Assembly: GCA_964609775.1 (NCBI GenBank)
Contig: CAZSSJ010000018.1
Location: 1 to 22,658 of the forward strand
Source: CAZNUP01 sp964609775
GTDB taxonomy: Bacteria > Patescibacteriota > Microgenomatia > JAMCZE01
DNA length: 22,658 nucleotides
Direction: 5' to 3'
Each line of letters opens with the position of its first letter. Within the stretch, counting starts at the first letter, position 1. The position numbers and the translations under genes were made by a program. Positions 12,201 through 18,290 of the stretch are shown piece by piece. Under the pieces are notes generated by a model, which was not told the DNA's origin, ran no database searches, and saw only the letters and a program-made list of their open reading frames with translations.

Positions 12201-12506
12201 CTATATTTCCTGGTGGCACTTTCGACAAATTCTCACTTTGCCATCTTTGACTAGTTTGTACCCAATTCGCGTCGGCTGCTTACACTTCGGACAGATGAGC
12301 GCCACATTTTGGGCGGGCAGAGGCCGGACGAACTCGACGATCTGGCCTTTCTGGCCTTGTGCCCGGGGTTTAGTGTGCCGCTTGTGAAGGTTAACACCCG
12401 GAACAGTAATCCGGTTTTCTCTTGGCCATACCTTCTCAATGGTGCCTTCCTTGCCCCGGTCTTTGCCAACCATTATTTTGACTTTGTCGTTCTTTTTGAG
12501 TTTCAT
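12201..12506 (-). CDS. rplX: 50S ribosomal protein L24 (uL24) with a zinc-ribbon C-terminus
   Basis: L24 initiates 50S assembly. The 101-residue product shows the KOW motif (KKNDKVKIMVGKDRGKEGTI, about 4-23), GVNLHKRHTKP and the C-terminal PTRIGYK segment. Two CxxC pairs, C72-P-K-C75 and C94-R-K-C97, flank that segment and form a likely zinc ribbon. Most bacterial L24 proteins have non-Cys residues at these sites, but C+ versions exist. A perfect 14-bp nonamer hairpin lies upstream in the rplN gap. Confidence 0.96.
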   Translation of the reverse strand: MKLKKNDKVKIMVGKDRGKEGTIEKVWPRENRITVPGVNLHKRHTKPRAQGQKGQIVEFVRPLPAQNVALICPKCKQPTRIGYKLVKDGKVRICRKCHQEI

Positions 12507-12513
12507 ACGAGTT

Positions 12514-12549
12514 TTAAGTAACTTAAGTAGCTTAAGTTACTTAAGTTGA
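12514..12549. repeat. 9-nt-period CTTAAG hairpin between rplN and rplX
   Basis: Four nonamers (TTAAGTAAC, TTAAGTAGC, TTAAGTTAC, TTAAGTTGA) form a perfect 14-bp stem (12514-12527 with 12531-12544) around the loop TAG. This is the cleanest example of the nonamer hairpins. Confidence 0.85.
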
Positions 12550-12924
12550 CTACAAGACCTCCGATGCCATGCTGACGATTTTGTTAAAGCCTTTGTCTTT
12601 TAACTCTCTGGCGACGGGGCCAAAGACACGAGTGCCAACGGGATCTTTGTTGTCACGACCATTTATGATGACTCCGGCGTTGTCGTCAAAGCGGATATAG
12701 CTGCCATCGGATCGGCGGTGTTCTTTATGAACCCGGACGACGACCACAAAGACCATGTCCGAGTCCTTCACCATGCCATTGGGGTTGGCCCCATCAACAA
12801 CACACTTGACCACGTCGCCAAGATAGGAAAACTTCCGGGTTGACCCACCATAGAGATGGATCACTCGGAGCTTGCGAGCCCCAGTGTTGTCAGCTGGCTT
12901 TAAGACGGTGTGGCGTTGAATCAT
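12550..12924 (-). CDS. rplN: 50S ribosomal protein L14 (uL14)
   Basis: L14 is at the subunit interface and binds initiation and silencing factors. The 124-residue product starts MIQRHTVLKPADNTGARKLRVI and ends in KGFNKIVSMASEVL, with the GGSTRKFSYLGDVV and VKDSDMVFVVVVR segments in place. Length matches the family (122). The ATG overlaps the rpsQ TGA by 4 bases (ATGA), so the two are translationally coupled. Confidence 0.98.
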   Translation of the reverse strand: MIQRHTVLKPADNTGARKLRVIHLYGGSTRKFSYLGDVVKCVVDGANPNGMVKDSDMVFVVVVRVHKEHRRSDGSYIRFDDNAGVIINGRDNKDPVGTRVFGPVARELKDKGFNKIVSMASEVL

Positions 12925-13253
12925 CTTTTCTTGGTCTGACCAGATTTGCGAACTGATTTAACAGATTCTTTTTTCTCTGGCAGGGTGATTTTTGGTTCAG
13001 GAGTTTTATTCTCGACCACTTTTTCCCCCAGTACTTCAGTGACGAGAAAGTGTTTGTTTTTGCTGTAGGGTCGGGACTTGATGACACGAACAACGTCTCC
13101 TTCCTTGATCTCCCTCATCTCATTGTGAGCCAGGAGCTTAGTGGTTCGTTTGATGATCTTGCCGTACTTTGGGTGCTTGTAGGAATAGTTAATCGCCACC
13201 CCGACGGTTTTGGGGGTTTTAGCAGAAATGATGGTGCCTTGAAAAGTTTGCAT
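12921..13253 (-). CDS. rpsQ: 30S ribosomal protein S17 (uS17)
   Basis: S17 binds the 5' domain of 16S rRNA. The 110-residue product from the ATG at 13253 starts MQTFQGTIISAKTPKTVGV, followed by the OB-fold core with the YGKIIKRTTKLLAHNEMREIKEGDVVRVIKSRPYSKNKHFLV signature. A Lys/Glu/Pro-rich tail of about 30 residues follows the core. A further-upstream start (13328) would translate the heptamer array and overlap rpmC, and is rejected. The gene ends in a 4-base overlap with rplN. Confidence 0.96.
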   Translation of the reverse strand: MQTFQGTIISAKTPKTVGVAINYSYKHPKYGKIIKRTTKLLAHNEMREIKEGDVVRVIKSRPYSKNKHFLVTEVLGEKVVENKTPEPKITLPEKKESVKSVRKSGQTKKR

Positions 13254-13261
13254 ATGTCCGA

Positions 13262-13324
13262 AGTGAGACTTGAGAGGTGAGAAGTGAGATCTATTTCTCC
13301 CTTCTCCCTTCTCCCTTCTCCCTT
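13262..13324. repeat. 7-nt-period GA/CT-rich hairpin array overlapping the rpmC 3' end
   Basis: Units AGTGAGA, CTTGAGA, GGTGAGA and AGTGAGA are followed by TCTATTT and then four exact CTCCCTT repeats. The last four units are coding: on the minus strand they give the L29 tail EREKGEGRREK. The two halves pair. Confidence 0.85.
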
Positions 13325-13524
13325 TCAAAAAGCTCCTTTTCTCTTTTGATAGTTAACAACTGGGCAAGAGTTTTCTTTAAATTTTTGGCGATATTGGTGT
13401 TTTTGGCTTTGTGCATGGCAATTTCCATCCGGGCTCGGGTGATCTGACCGGTCAAATCCTGCCGCAGAGCAGCCAGCTCGGCGGGGGATTTGCTTGTTAA
13501 ACTAGTGAGGTCTTTTTTCTTCAT
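13291..13524 (-). CDS. rpmC: 50S ribosomal protein L29 (uL29)
   Basis: L29 lies at the polypeptide exit and helps dock SRP and trigger factor. The 77-residue product is two helices: KKKDLTSLTSKSPAELAALRQDLTGQITRARMEIAMHKAKNTNIAKNLKKTLAQLLTIKREKEL matches the L29 pattern. The last dozen residues (EREKGEGRREK) come from exact GAGAAGG-type heptamers of the downstream array, so the native end was probably near KREKEL. It lies between rplP and rpsQ, as normal. Confidence 0.95.
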   Translation of the reverse strand: MKKKDLTSLTSKSPAELAALRQDLTGQITRARMEIAMHKAKNTNIAKNLKKTLAQLLTIKREKELFEREKGEGRREK

Positions 13525-13530
13525 TAGGGA

Positions 13531-13575
13531 GTAATCACGAATATACGAATTACTTTTTTAATGACTAATTTTTTT
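13531..13575. repeat. 9-nt-period array between rplP and rpmC
   Basis: Nonamers GTAATCACG, AATATACGA, ATTACTTTT, TTAATGACT and AATTTTTTT include the rplP stop. The block GAATATACGAATTA is also related to the rplV/rpsS gap (AATATACGAATTAAG). Confidence 0.6.
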
Positions 13576-13978
13576 CGATGAATTTTGTTTGGACAGATAA
13601 TTTGTGACCGGCCCGCCTGATTGCTTCGGCAGCTTGATCCTTCGGAATGCCGCTCATTTCAAAAAGAATTAGGCCCGGGCGAACGACAGCAACATAGTCA
13701 GCCACTTCTCCCTTGCCCCCGCCGCCACGATGATCGAGCGGTTGCTTAGAGACGGGTTTGTCCGGAAAAATTCGGATCCAGACGCGGCCACCTTTGGCTG
13801 TGAAGTGAGTGAGGGTTTTTCTGGCTGACTCAATTTGCCGGGCGCTCACCCAGCCCCGAGTTTGGGCAAGGAGGCCGAACTGCCCAAAGGTGAGAGTGTT
13901 GCCCCGATGGGCATTTCCCGGGCGCTGGCCTTTAAACATTTTGCGATATTTGACTCGTTTTGGGGATAGTGTCGGCAT
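13565..13978 (-). CDS. rplP: 50S ribosomal protein L16 (uL16)
   Basis: L16 organises the A-site side of the peptidyl-transferase centre. The 137-residue product starts MPTLSPKRVKYRKMFKGQRPGNAHRGNTLTFGQFGLLA and contains RIFPDKPVSKQPLDHRGGGGKGEVADYVAVVRPGLILFEMSGI, all typical of L16. Length is normal (136-144). Only 21 bases, part of a heptamer array, separate it from rpsC. Confidence 0.98.
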   Translation of the reverse strand: MPTLSPKRVKYRKMFKGQRPGNAHRGNTLTFGQFGLLAQTRGWVSARQIESARKTLTHFTAKGGRVWIRIFPDKPVSKQPLDHRGGGGKGEVADYVAVVRPGLILFEMSGIPKDQAAEAIRRAGHKLSVQTKFIEKN

Positions 13979-13987
13979 ATTGGGTTT

Positions 13988-14036
13988 GAGAAGGGAGATT
14001 TAGATCTCCCTTCTCACTTCTCCAGTCTCCTTTCTC
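13988..14036. repeat. 7-nt-period array overlapping the rpsC 3' end
   Basis: Heptamers GAGAAGG, GAGATTT, AGATCTC, CCTTCTC, ACTTCTC, CAGTCTC and CTTTCTC. The right part encodes the S3 C-terminus RKETGEVRREI, and the rpsC TAA stop (14000-14002) lies in the middle. Confidence 0.8.
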
Positions 14037-14686
14037 ATTTCGGTTGGTAAACAGATCCAAACTTTGACGCCGACGTAGCCGGACCGGGTGTAGGCTGGGA
14101 GAGCGGCAAAATCAATCTTTTCGCGGACGGAACTCAAGGGAATGACGCCTTCCTGGGAATGTTCGACACGGGCGATTTCGGCTCCCCCGATTCTTCCCCC
14201 AAGGCGGATCCGGACGCCTTTGGCTCCGGCGGTCATGACCTTTTCGATGGTTTGCTTGATGACTCTTTTGGCCGGAAGTCTTTTGACAAGCTGGTCGGCA
14301 ATGCTGGTGGCCACCAGATGAGCGTCAAGATTGGGCTCTTTGACCTGGTCAATTTTTAGATCGATTTTGGGGGCGTTTTGGCTGCCGACTTTGACATGAA
14401 GCAGTTTTTCGGTGATGTATTTTTTGAGGTCTTCCGTGCCCTGGCCGCCGCGGCCAATGACCACACCCGGGCGGGCAACGTAGAGGGTGATCATGATGCG
14501 GTTGATGGATCTTTCAATTTCCACCCGGGCGATGCCGGCGGTTTTTAATCTAGCCATGAGAGCATGGCGGAGCTGAACGTCTTCGAGAAGAAACCGGTGA
14601 TAGTGTTTTTGGTCGGCATACCACCGGGAGGTCCAAGTGTAGACTGGACCAAGCCGGAAACCGATCGGATGAATTTTGTTACCCAT
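14000..14686 (-). CDS. rpsC: 30S ribosomal protein S3 (uS3)
   Basis: S3 forms the mRNA entry tunnel with S4 and S5 and has helicase activity. The 228-residue product starts MGNKIHPIGFRLG, has a KH domain with the VIGRGGQGTEDLKKYI loop (about 75-90) and the C-terminal domain with KGVRIRLGGRIGGAEIAR and KVWI. The final residues, RKETGEVRREI, are encoded by the heptamer array, replacing the usual lysine-rich tail. The ATG at 14686 is canonical. Confidence 0.97.
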   Translation of the reverse strand: MGNKIHPIGFRLGPVYTWTSRWYADQKHYHRFLLEDVQLRHALMARLKTAGIARVEIERSINRIMITLYVARPGVVIGRGGQGTEDLKKYITEKLLHVKVGSQNAPKIDLKIDQVKEPNLDAHLVATSIADQLVKRLPAKRVIKQTIEKVMTAGAKGVRIRLGGRIGGAEIARVEHSQEGVIPLSSVREKIDFAALPAYTRSGYVGVKVWICLPTEMRKETGEVRREI

Positions 14687-14695
14687 TACGGAAGT

Positions 14696-14751
14696 GAGAT
14701 TTGAGAGGTGAGAAGGGAGATCTAAATCTCACTTCTCACTTATCCCTTCTC
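14696..14751. repeat. 7-nt-period GA/CT-rich hairpin array between rplV and rpsC
   Basis: Eight heptamers (GAGATTT, GAGAGGT, GAGAAGG, GAGATCT, AAATCTC, ACTTCTC, ACTTATC, CCTTCTC) form a hairpin. This array is almost identical to the one at 15425-15480, with only two differences across the aligned 56 bases. Confidence 0.85.
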
Positions 14752-14758
14752 ACTTTGT

Positions 14759-15091
14759 TTAGTCTGTTAAGATCACTGTTATGTGACTCGTTCGCTTGTG
14801 AATTAGGCCGCCGCCGTAGCGGGCGCCGTGACTTTTGTCCCGCCGCTTCATGCGAATGCCTTCGTCGATTAAGATGTTTTTGATCTTGAGATCGGCAGCC
14901 TTTAAGCCTCGGGACAGGGCGTTGGCCTGGGCGGATTTGAGGACAGCCAGAACCGGCTTAGAGCCTCGTTTAATTAGATACGAAAGCCTTTCCAAACTCT
15001 GCGACAGAGGCAACTTCTTAGCCACAGCCGCAACAAGCCGGGCTTTTCGCGGACTTATTCGAACGTATTTTGCTTGAGCTTTGATTTCCAT
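14759..15091 (-). CDS. rplV: 50S ribosomal protein L22 (uL22)
   Basis: L22 lines the peptide exit tunnel and its loop forms part of the constriction. The 110-residue product starts MEIKAQAKYVRISPRKARLVA and ends with the beta-hairpin region IRMKRRDKSHGARYGGGLIHKRTSHITVILTD. Length matches the family (110). The tunnel hairpin keeps the GRAxRxxKRxSHI-like form, with a GARYGGGLIHKRTSHI tip. Confidence 0.97.
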   Translation of the reverse strand: MEIKAQAKYVRISPRKARLVAAVAKKLPLSQSLERLSYLIKRGSKPVLAVLKSAQANALSRGLKAADLKIKNILIDEGIRMKRRDKSHGARYGGGLIHKRTSHITVILTD

Positions 15092-15093
15092 TA

Positions 15094-15138
15094 GTAATCT
15101 CGAATCTACGAATTTGTTTCAATATACGAATTAAGTTT
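15094..15138. repeat. 9-nt-period array between rpsS and rplV
   Basis: Nonamers GTAATCTCG, AATCTACGA, ATTTGTTTC, AATATACGA and ATTAAGTTT fill the gap and include the rpsS stop (15131-15133). They resemble the rplP-rpmC array. Confidence 0.6.
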
Positions 15139-15415
15139 TTGACACGATTCGGGCCACGATGCGGCCGTGAGTTCGGAACGTCCGGGTGGGGGCAAACTCG
15201 CCGAGGCGGTGCCCGACCATGCCTTCGGTGACGAACACTGGCACATGAACCCGACCATTGTGGACGCACAGGGTCACACCGACAAATTCCGGGGGAATCT
15301 GGCAGTGCCGGGCCCAGGTTTTGATGGCCACCTTGCTCCCCGTGTTTTTGGCAGAGATGACCTTGGCGAGCAATTTTTGGTCAACATAGGGACCTTTTTT
15401 AGAACTTCGAGCCAT
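15131..15415 (-). CDS. rpsS: 30S ribosomal protein S19 (uS19)
   Basis: S19 pairs with S13 in the small-subunit head. The 94-residue product starts MARSSKKGPYVDQKLLAKV and has TWARHCQIPPEFVGVTLCVHNGRVHVPVFVTEGMVGHRLGEFAPTRTFRTHG, matching S19 throughout. Length is normal (92-95). It lies downstream of rplB with a heptamer hairpin in between. Confidence 0.98.
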   Translation of the reverse strand: MARSSKKGPYVDQKLLAKVISAKNTGSKVAIKTWARHCQIPPEFVGVTLCVHNGRVHVPVFVTEGMVGHRLGEFAPTRTFRTHGRIVARIVSKT

Positions 15416-15424
15416 TTCTAAAGT

Positions 15425-15480
15425 GAGATTTGAGAAGGGAGAAGGGAGATCTAAATCTCACTTCTCACTTATCCCTTCTC
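15425..15480. repeat. 7-nt-period GA/CT-rich hairpin array between rplB and rpsS
   Basis: Eight heptamers (GAGATTT, GAGAAGG, GAGAAGG, GAGATCT, AAATCTC, ACTTCTC, ACTTATC, CCTTCTC). It is nearly identical to the copy at 14696-14751, and the central GAGATCTAAATCTC is the apex of the hairpin. Confidence 0.85.
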
Positions 15481-15487
15481 AGTTTCA

Positions 15488-16315
15488 TTACTTCTTTCTT
15501 CTTTCCACGATGTACTTATCCGAGTGTTTGCCTTTTTTTCTGGTGCGCAGACCGCGGGCGATTTTGCCCCAGGGGGTCTTGGCGCTTTTTAAGCCCTCAC
15601 CACTGCGGCCTTCGCCACCGCCGTGAGGGTGAGTTCGGGGATTCTGGGCGGTTCCCCGGACTTCCGGCCGGTGACCCATGTGCCGCGACCGGCCAGCTTT
15701 GCCAATGACAATATTCTTCCAGTCGACGTTTCCCAAAGTTCCGACAGACGCAAAATTGTCTTTGAAGACCAGGCGGGTCTCACCAGAAGGGAGCTTAATG
15801 GTAACATAATCCCCTTCTTTTGCCAAGATTGTCGCCCCGGCGCCGGCCCCCCGAGCCAGAATTCCACCCTGACCAGGAGTCAGTTCGATGTTGTGAACGA
15901 TCGTGCCCACGGGCATATGGCCAAGAGGGAGAGCGTTACCTAATTTGGCCTCGACATGAAATCCGGAGGTGACAGTCTCCCCGACTTTGAGACCTTCGGG
16001 GTGGAGAATATAGCGTTTTTCTCCGTCTGGGTAGTGAATTAGGGCGATGTTGACGGTGCGGTTGGGATCATATTCAACGGAAACCACGCGACCGGCGATG
16101 TCCCTTTTGTCCCGTTTGAAGTCAATGAGGCGGTAGAGTCTCTTGTGGCGGCCGCCAATGTGCCGACTGGAAATGTGGCCAAAACTGTCACGACCGGAAG
16201 TCTTCGGCAGGAGGGTGGTCAGGGTTTTCTCTGGACCCACGGCAGTTAAAGTCGATTTATAGTCGACTCCGGTCATAAAGCGTCTGGTCATGGTGCCGCG
16301 GTATTTTTTTAACAT
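15488..16315 (-). CDS. rplB: 50S ribosomal protein L2 (uL2)
   Basis: L2 is required for peptidyl-transferase activity and subunit association. The 275-residue product has the GRNN/GRItxRHiGGgHK-like segment (GRDSFGHISSRHIGGRHKRLYR), YDPNRTVNIALIHYPDGEKRYIL, and near the C-terminus THPHGGGEGRSGEG with the conserved His next to the peptidyl-transferase centre, then TPWGKIARGLRTRKKGKHSDKYIV. Length is normal. It begins only 6 bases after rplW. Confidence 0.98.
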   Translation of the reverse strand: MLKKYRGTMTRRFMTGVDYKSTLTAVGPEKTLTTLLPKTSGRDSFGHISSRHIGGRHKRLYRLIDFKRDKRDIAGRVVSVEYDPNRTVNIALIHYPDGEKRYILHPEGLKVGETVTSGFHVEAKLGNALPLGHMPVGTIVHNIELTPGQGGILARGAGAGATILAKEGDYVTIKLPSGETRLVFKDNFASVGTLGNVDWKNIVIGKAGRSRHMGHRPEVRGTAQNPRTHPHGGGEGRSGEGLKSAKTPWGKIARGLRTRKKGKHSDKYIVERRKK

Positions 16316-16321
16316 AATTTT

Positions 16322-16642
16322 TTATTTATGAGATCCCTCGCCATGCTCGGGATGACCTTCGGTCACGTCAAATAGATCAATTTTCTGGCCTTTTTCCAAA
16401 GTGACGATGGCTTTTTTCCAAGGTTGGCTGGTGGTCTGCTGGCGGGTTCGACCCGCTCGTTTTGTTTTGCCGGGGACGGTGATTGTCTGGACTTTGATTG
16501 GTTTGACTTTGAAGGCCGCGGCTACAGCCTGAGCAATTTCGTTTTTGTTACTTCCCGGCGCCACGGCAAAGGTGAAGCGACCCAAAGCGGCTTCTTTCAT
16601 TGATTTTTCGGTGATGAGTGGTTTAAGTATGATTCGGTTCAT
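16322..16642 (-). CDS. rplW: 50S ribosomal protein L23 (uL23), tail derived from a REP-like element
   Basis: L23 sits at the tunnel exit and docks trigger factor and SRP. The 106-residue product starts MNRIILKPLITEKSMKEAAL and contains FAVAPGSNKNEIAQAVAAAFKVKPIKVQTI, typical L23. The conserved fold ends near KGQKIDLFDV. The last residues, TEGHPEHGEGSHK, are encoded by a REP-like palindrome (16329-16366), a probable read-through extension. The next gene, rplB, begins 6 bases later. Confidence 0.96.
   Translation of the reverse strand: MNRIILKPLITEKSMKEAALGRFTFAVAPGSNKNEIAQAVAAAFKVKPIKVQTITVPGKTKRAGRTRQQTTSQPWKKAIVTLEKGQKIDLFDVTEGHPEHGEGSHK
16329..16366. repeat. REP-like element forming the rplW 3' end
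   Basis: Blocks GAGATCCCTCG and GCTCGGGATGACC form arms GATCCC/GGGATG with a CCAT centre. The sequence matches the REP-like elements near 6349 and 11485. It lies within the coding frame of rplW and encodes its last dozen residues. Confidence 0.7.
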
Positions 16643-16644
16643 GG

Positions 16645-16672
16645 CTTGTTGCTTATCGCTTATTGGTTGTGG
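16645..16672. repeat. 7-nt-period short array between rplD and rplW
   Basis: Four degenerate heptamers: CTTGTTG, CTTATCG, CTTATTG, GTTGTGG. The array fills the 34-base rplD-rplW gap and has no strong hairpin. Confidence 0.5.
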
Positions 16673-16676
16673 AGTT

Positions 16677-17387
16677 TCATTTTGATTTTTTGACCGCTCT
16701 GGCTTTTTTGACTGGTGGTTTGGTTTTAGCTACTTTTGTTTTAGTTTTTGCCGGCTCCTTGGGGGCTTTGCTAACCTTGGCTACTGGAGCAGTGGATTTT
16801 ACCGAAGATGACTCCCTAAGAGCTTCCTCCATTATTAACACCTGATCGGCTCTAATGATTTCGTAGGGATTGGCGTTTCTCATAGGCAAGATTGTGACGC
16901 CGGGAATGTTGCGGGCGGCGCGGTAGATATTGGCTCTTTCCGCGTCGGTTAGGATCAAAAGTTTGCGGGAGCTTCCTTCCAGGCCAGCCAGAAACTCCGC
17001 TACTTCTGAAGTTTTACCAGTGAGTTTGTCCATGCCGGAGATGACGAGCAGGTTTTTAGTTTTTAGCTTAGAGTTTAGAGCGCCGTAGAGTGCCTTTTTC
17101 CTCATGTGTTTGGAAAGGGCTAGAGAATGATCGCGGGGCTTGGGGGCAAAACTGACACCGCCGCCGACAAAAATCGGGGCTTTTTTGTCTCCATGCCGAG
17201 CATTACCGGAACCTTTCTGCTTTTGGAATTTTTTCCTGGTGCGTGAAACCTCAGCCCGAGTGAGGGCACTTTGGGTGCCCTGACGCTGCGAAGCCAGGTA
17301 GACGCGGACTGCCTGAGCCAAAAGTTGGGGCTTGGCCTCAGCCTGAACGATTTCTTTAGGAAAGGATGGCTTGTCGAGAATTTTCAT
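16677..17387 (-). CDS. rplD: 50S ribosomal protein L4 (uL4)
   Basis: L4 forms the tunnel constriction and in E. coli represses the S10 operon. From the ATG at 17387 it has 236 residues. The extended loop GTQSALTRAEVSRTRKKFQKQKGSGNARHGDKKAPIFVGGGVSFAPKPRDHS is clear, followed by the alpha/beta core. The C-terminal extension of about 35-40 residues is rich in Lys, Ala and Pro and is longer than in typical 200-210-residue L4. A TTG at 17405 would add six residues from the nonamer array and is less likely. Confidence 0.96.
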   Translation of the reverse strand: MKILDKPSFPKEIVQAEAKPQLLAQAVRVYLASQRQGTQSALTRAEVSRTRKKFQKQKGSGNARHGDKKAPIFVGGGVSFAPKPRDHSLALSKHMRKKALYGALNSKLKTKNLLVISGMDKLTGKTSEVAEFLAGLEGSSRKLLILTDAERANIYRAARNIPGVTILPMRNANPYEIIRADQVLIMEEALRESSSVKSTAPVAKVSKAPKEPAKTKTKVAKTKPPVKKARAVKKSK

Positions 17388-17398
17388 GATTATTAATT

Positions 17399-17434
17399 TT
17401 GTCAAATTAGTCGAATTAGACTAATTTGGTTATT
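17399..17434. repeat. 9-nt-period array between rplC and rplD
   Basis: Nonamers TTGTCAAAT, TAGTCGAAT, TAGACTAAT and TTGGTTATT cover the gap, the rplC stop and the last L3 codons (KLV). They belong to the same AATTAGTC/TTGTCAAAT family as the arrays around rplR. Confidence 0.7.
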
Positions 17435-18030
17435 CGCAAGAGTGAGCCTTTGTGACCCGGGACGAGGCCTTTGATGGCCAACAAGTTTTCTTCCGGTTTG
17501 ACGGCAAAAATTTCCAAATTGCGAATGGTGACTTGGGCATTACCCAGATGGCCGGCCATTTTTTTTCCCCGATAGACCCTCCCGGGAGTGGTGGTCTGAC
17601 CGATGGAGCCGGGGTGACGGGGGCGAAGCGACTGGCCATGAGTCTTCGGGCCGCCATGAAAGCCGTGGCGCTTCATGACGCCGGCAAAGCCTTTGCCGAT
17701 TGACGTCCCGGTCACTTTGACTTTGTCGCCGGCGTCAAAAACGTCGGGAATTTGGATTTTGTGGCCAATGGGGAATTGGTCTAATTGGTCAGATTTGTCA
17801 AATTTGGTTTCGCGGAGGTATCTTGGTGAAAGTTTGTCGGTGAGGTTTTTGAAGAGGCCCTGGAGAGACTTGTTGGGGTGCTTTCGGGTGCCAAAGGCAA
17901 TTTGGACTGAATTTGTTTTTTGACTGACGACAGTCACCGGCTCGACCTTGACCCACGTCAGCGGCACTCGGTTGCCTTTCGAGTCAAAGTCCTGAGATTG
18001 AGATTGTTTAAAGCCGTAGAATGTGTTCAT
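17416..18030 (-). CDS. rplC: 50S ribosomal protein L3 (uL3)
   Basis: L3 is an early-assembly protein with an extension towards the peptidyl-transferase centre. The 204-residue product has the VKVTGTSIGKGFAGVMKRHGFHGGPKTHGQSLRPRHPGSIGQTTTPGRVYRGKKMAGHLG signature, including the extension loop. The N-terminus MNTFYGFKQSQSQ is short. Residues about 74-85 (ETK FDK SDQ LDQ) are encoded by four 9-nt units, so part of the sequence is repeat-derived. The ATG at 18030 follows a long leader with a candidate promoter. Confidence 0.97.
   Translation of the reverse strand: MNTFYGFKQSQSQDFDSKGNRVPLTWVKVEPVTVVSQKTNSVQIAFGTRKHPNKSLQGLFKNLTDKLSPRYLRETKFDKSDQLDQFPIGHKIQIPDVFDAGDKVKVTGTSIGKGFAGVMKRHGFHGGPKTHGQSLRPRHPGSIGQTTTPGRVYRGKKMAGHLGNAQVTIRNLEIFAVKPEENLLAIKGLVPGHKGSLLRITKLV
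17774..17809 (-). repeat. 9-nt-period array inside rplC
   Basis: Four nonamers (AATTGGTCT, AATTGGTCA, GATTTGTCA, AATTTGGTT on the + strand) are read in frame as xDQ/xDK tripeptides in the middle of L3. They are of the same family as the intergenic arrays at 10239 and 17399. Confidence 0.7.
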
Positions 18031-18081
18031 CTGATTTCAGCGGATGATCTGCCTGATCAAGTGGATCCATGCATTAAAATA

Positions 18082-18098
18082 CCCCCATGGACTGGGGG
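18082..18098 (-). terminator. Strong GC hairpin in the rplC leader (terminator or attenuator-like)
   Basis: On the minus strand CCCCCA-GTCCA-TGGGGG forms a 6-bp GC stem followed by TATTTTAATG, a weak U-rich tract. It lies about 50 bases upstream of the rplC start, within the putative leader, and could act as an attenuator. A second small hairpin, TGATC-AGGCA-GATCA, follows before the ATG. Confidence 0.5.
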
Positions 18099-18170
18099 CT
18101 TAGTTCAAGCTTCCACCCTACATCCAACTACGAATCGTTAGTGAGTTTAGGGCTCAGTAACATTGGGAGT

Positions 18171-18200
18171 ATTGTACTATATCACGCTCCAGAAAAGCAA
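18171..18200 (-). promoter_or_regulatory. Putative promoter upstream of rplC
   Basis: The minus strand shows TTGCTT (18200-18195), an 18-nt spacer and TACAAT (18176-18171). It would give a leader of about 130 nt before rplC containing the GC hairpin at 18082-18098. This suggests that rplC and downstream genes can be transcribed separately from rpsJ. Confidence 0.5.
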
Positions 18201-18203
18201 GGC

Positions 18204-18290
18204 CTACCGAAAACCCCCAAGCTCGAGAAGCATAGCGATAAAAGCCGTGATTCTTGCGAGGACGCTGGGGTTCTTCTTCCGCTTCGCCAT
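18204..18290 (-). CDS. Small hypothetical ORF between rpsJ and rplC
   Basis: A 28-codon ATG frame, beginning MAKRKKNPSVLARITAFIAM and ending ELGGFR, lies in the 290-base gap. It has a basic N-terminus and a hydrophobic middle, typical of a tiny membrane-associated or leader peptide, but no Shine-Dalgarno sequence is visible. It ends just before the putative rplC promoter. I do not recognise it. It could be a leader peptide of the L3 operon, a real small protein or chance. Confidence 0.3.
   Translation of the reverse strand: MAKRKKNPSVLARITAFIAMLLELGGFR

Noticed and set aside
13262..15480. CRISPR array from repeated GAGAAGG/CTTCTC units
   Set aside because: Units are only 7 nt, contiguous and without spacers, and no cas genes are present. 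They are microsatellite-like hairpins.
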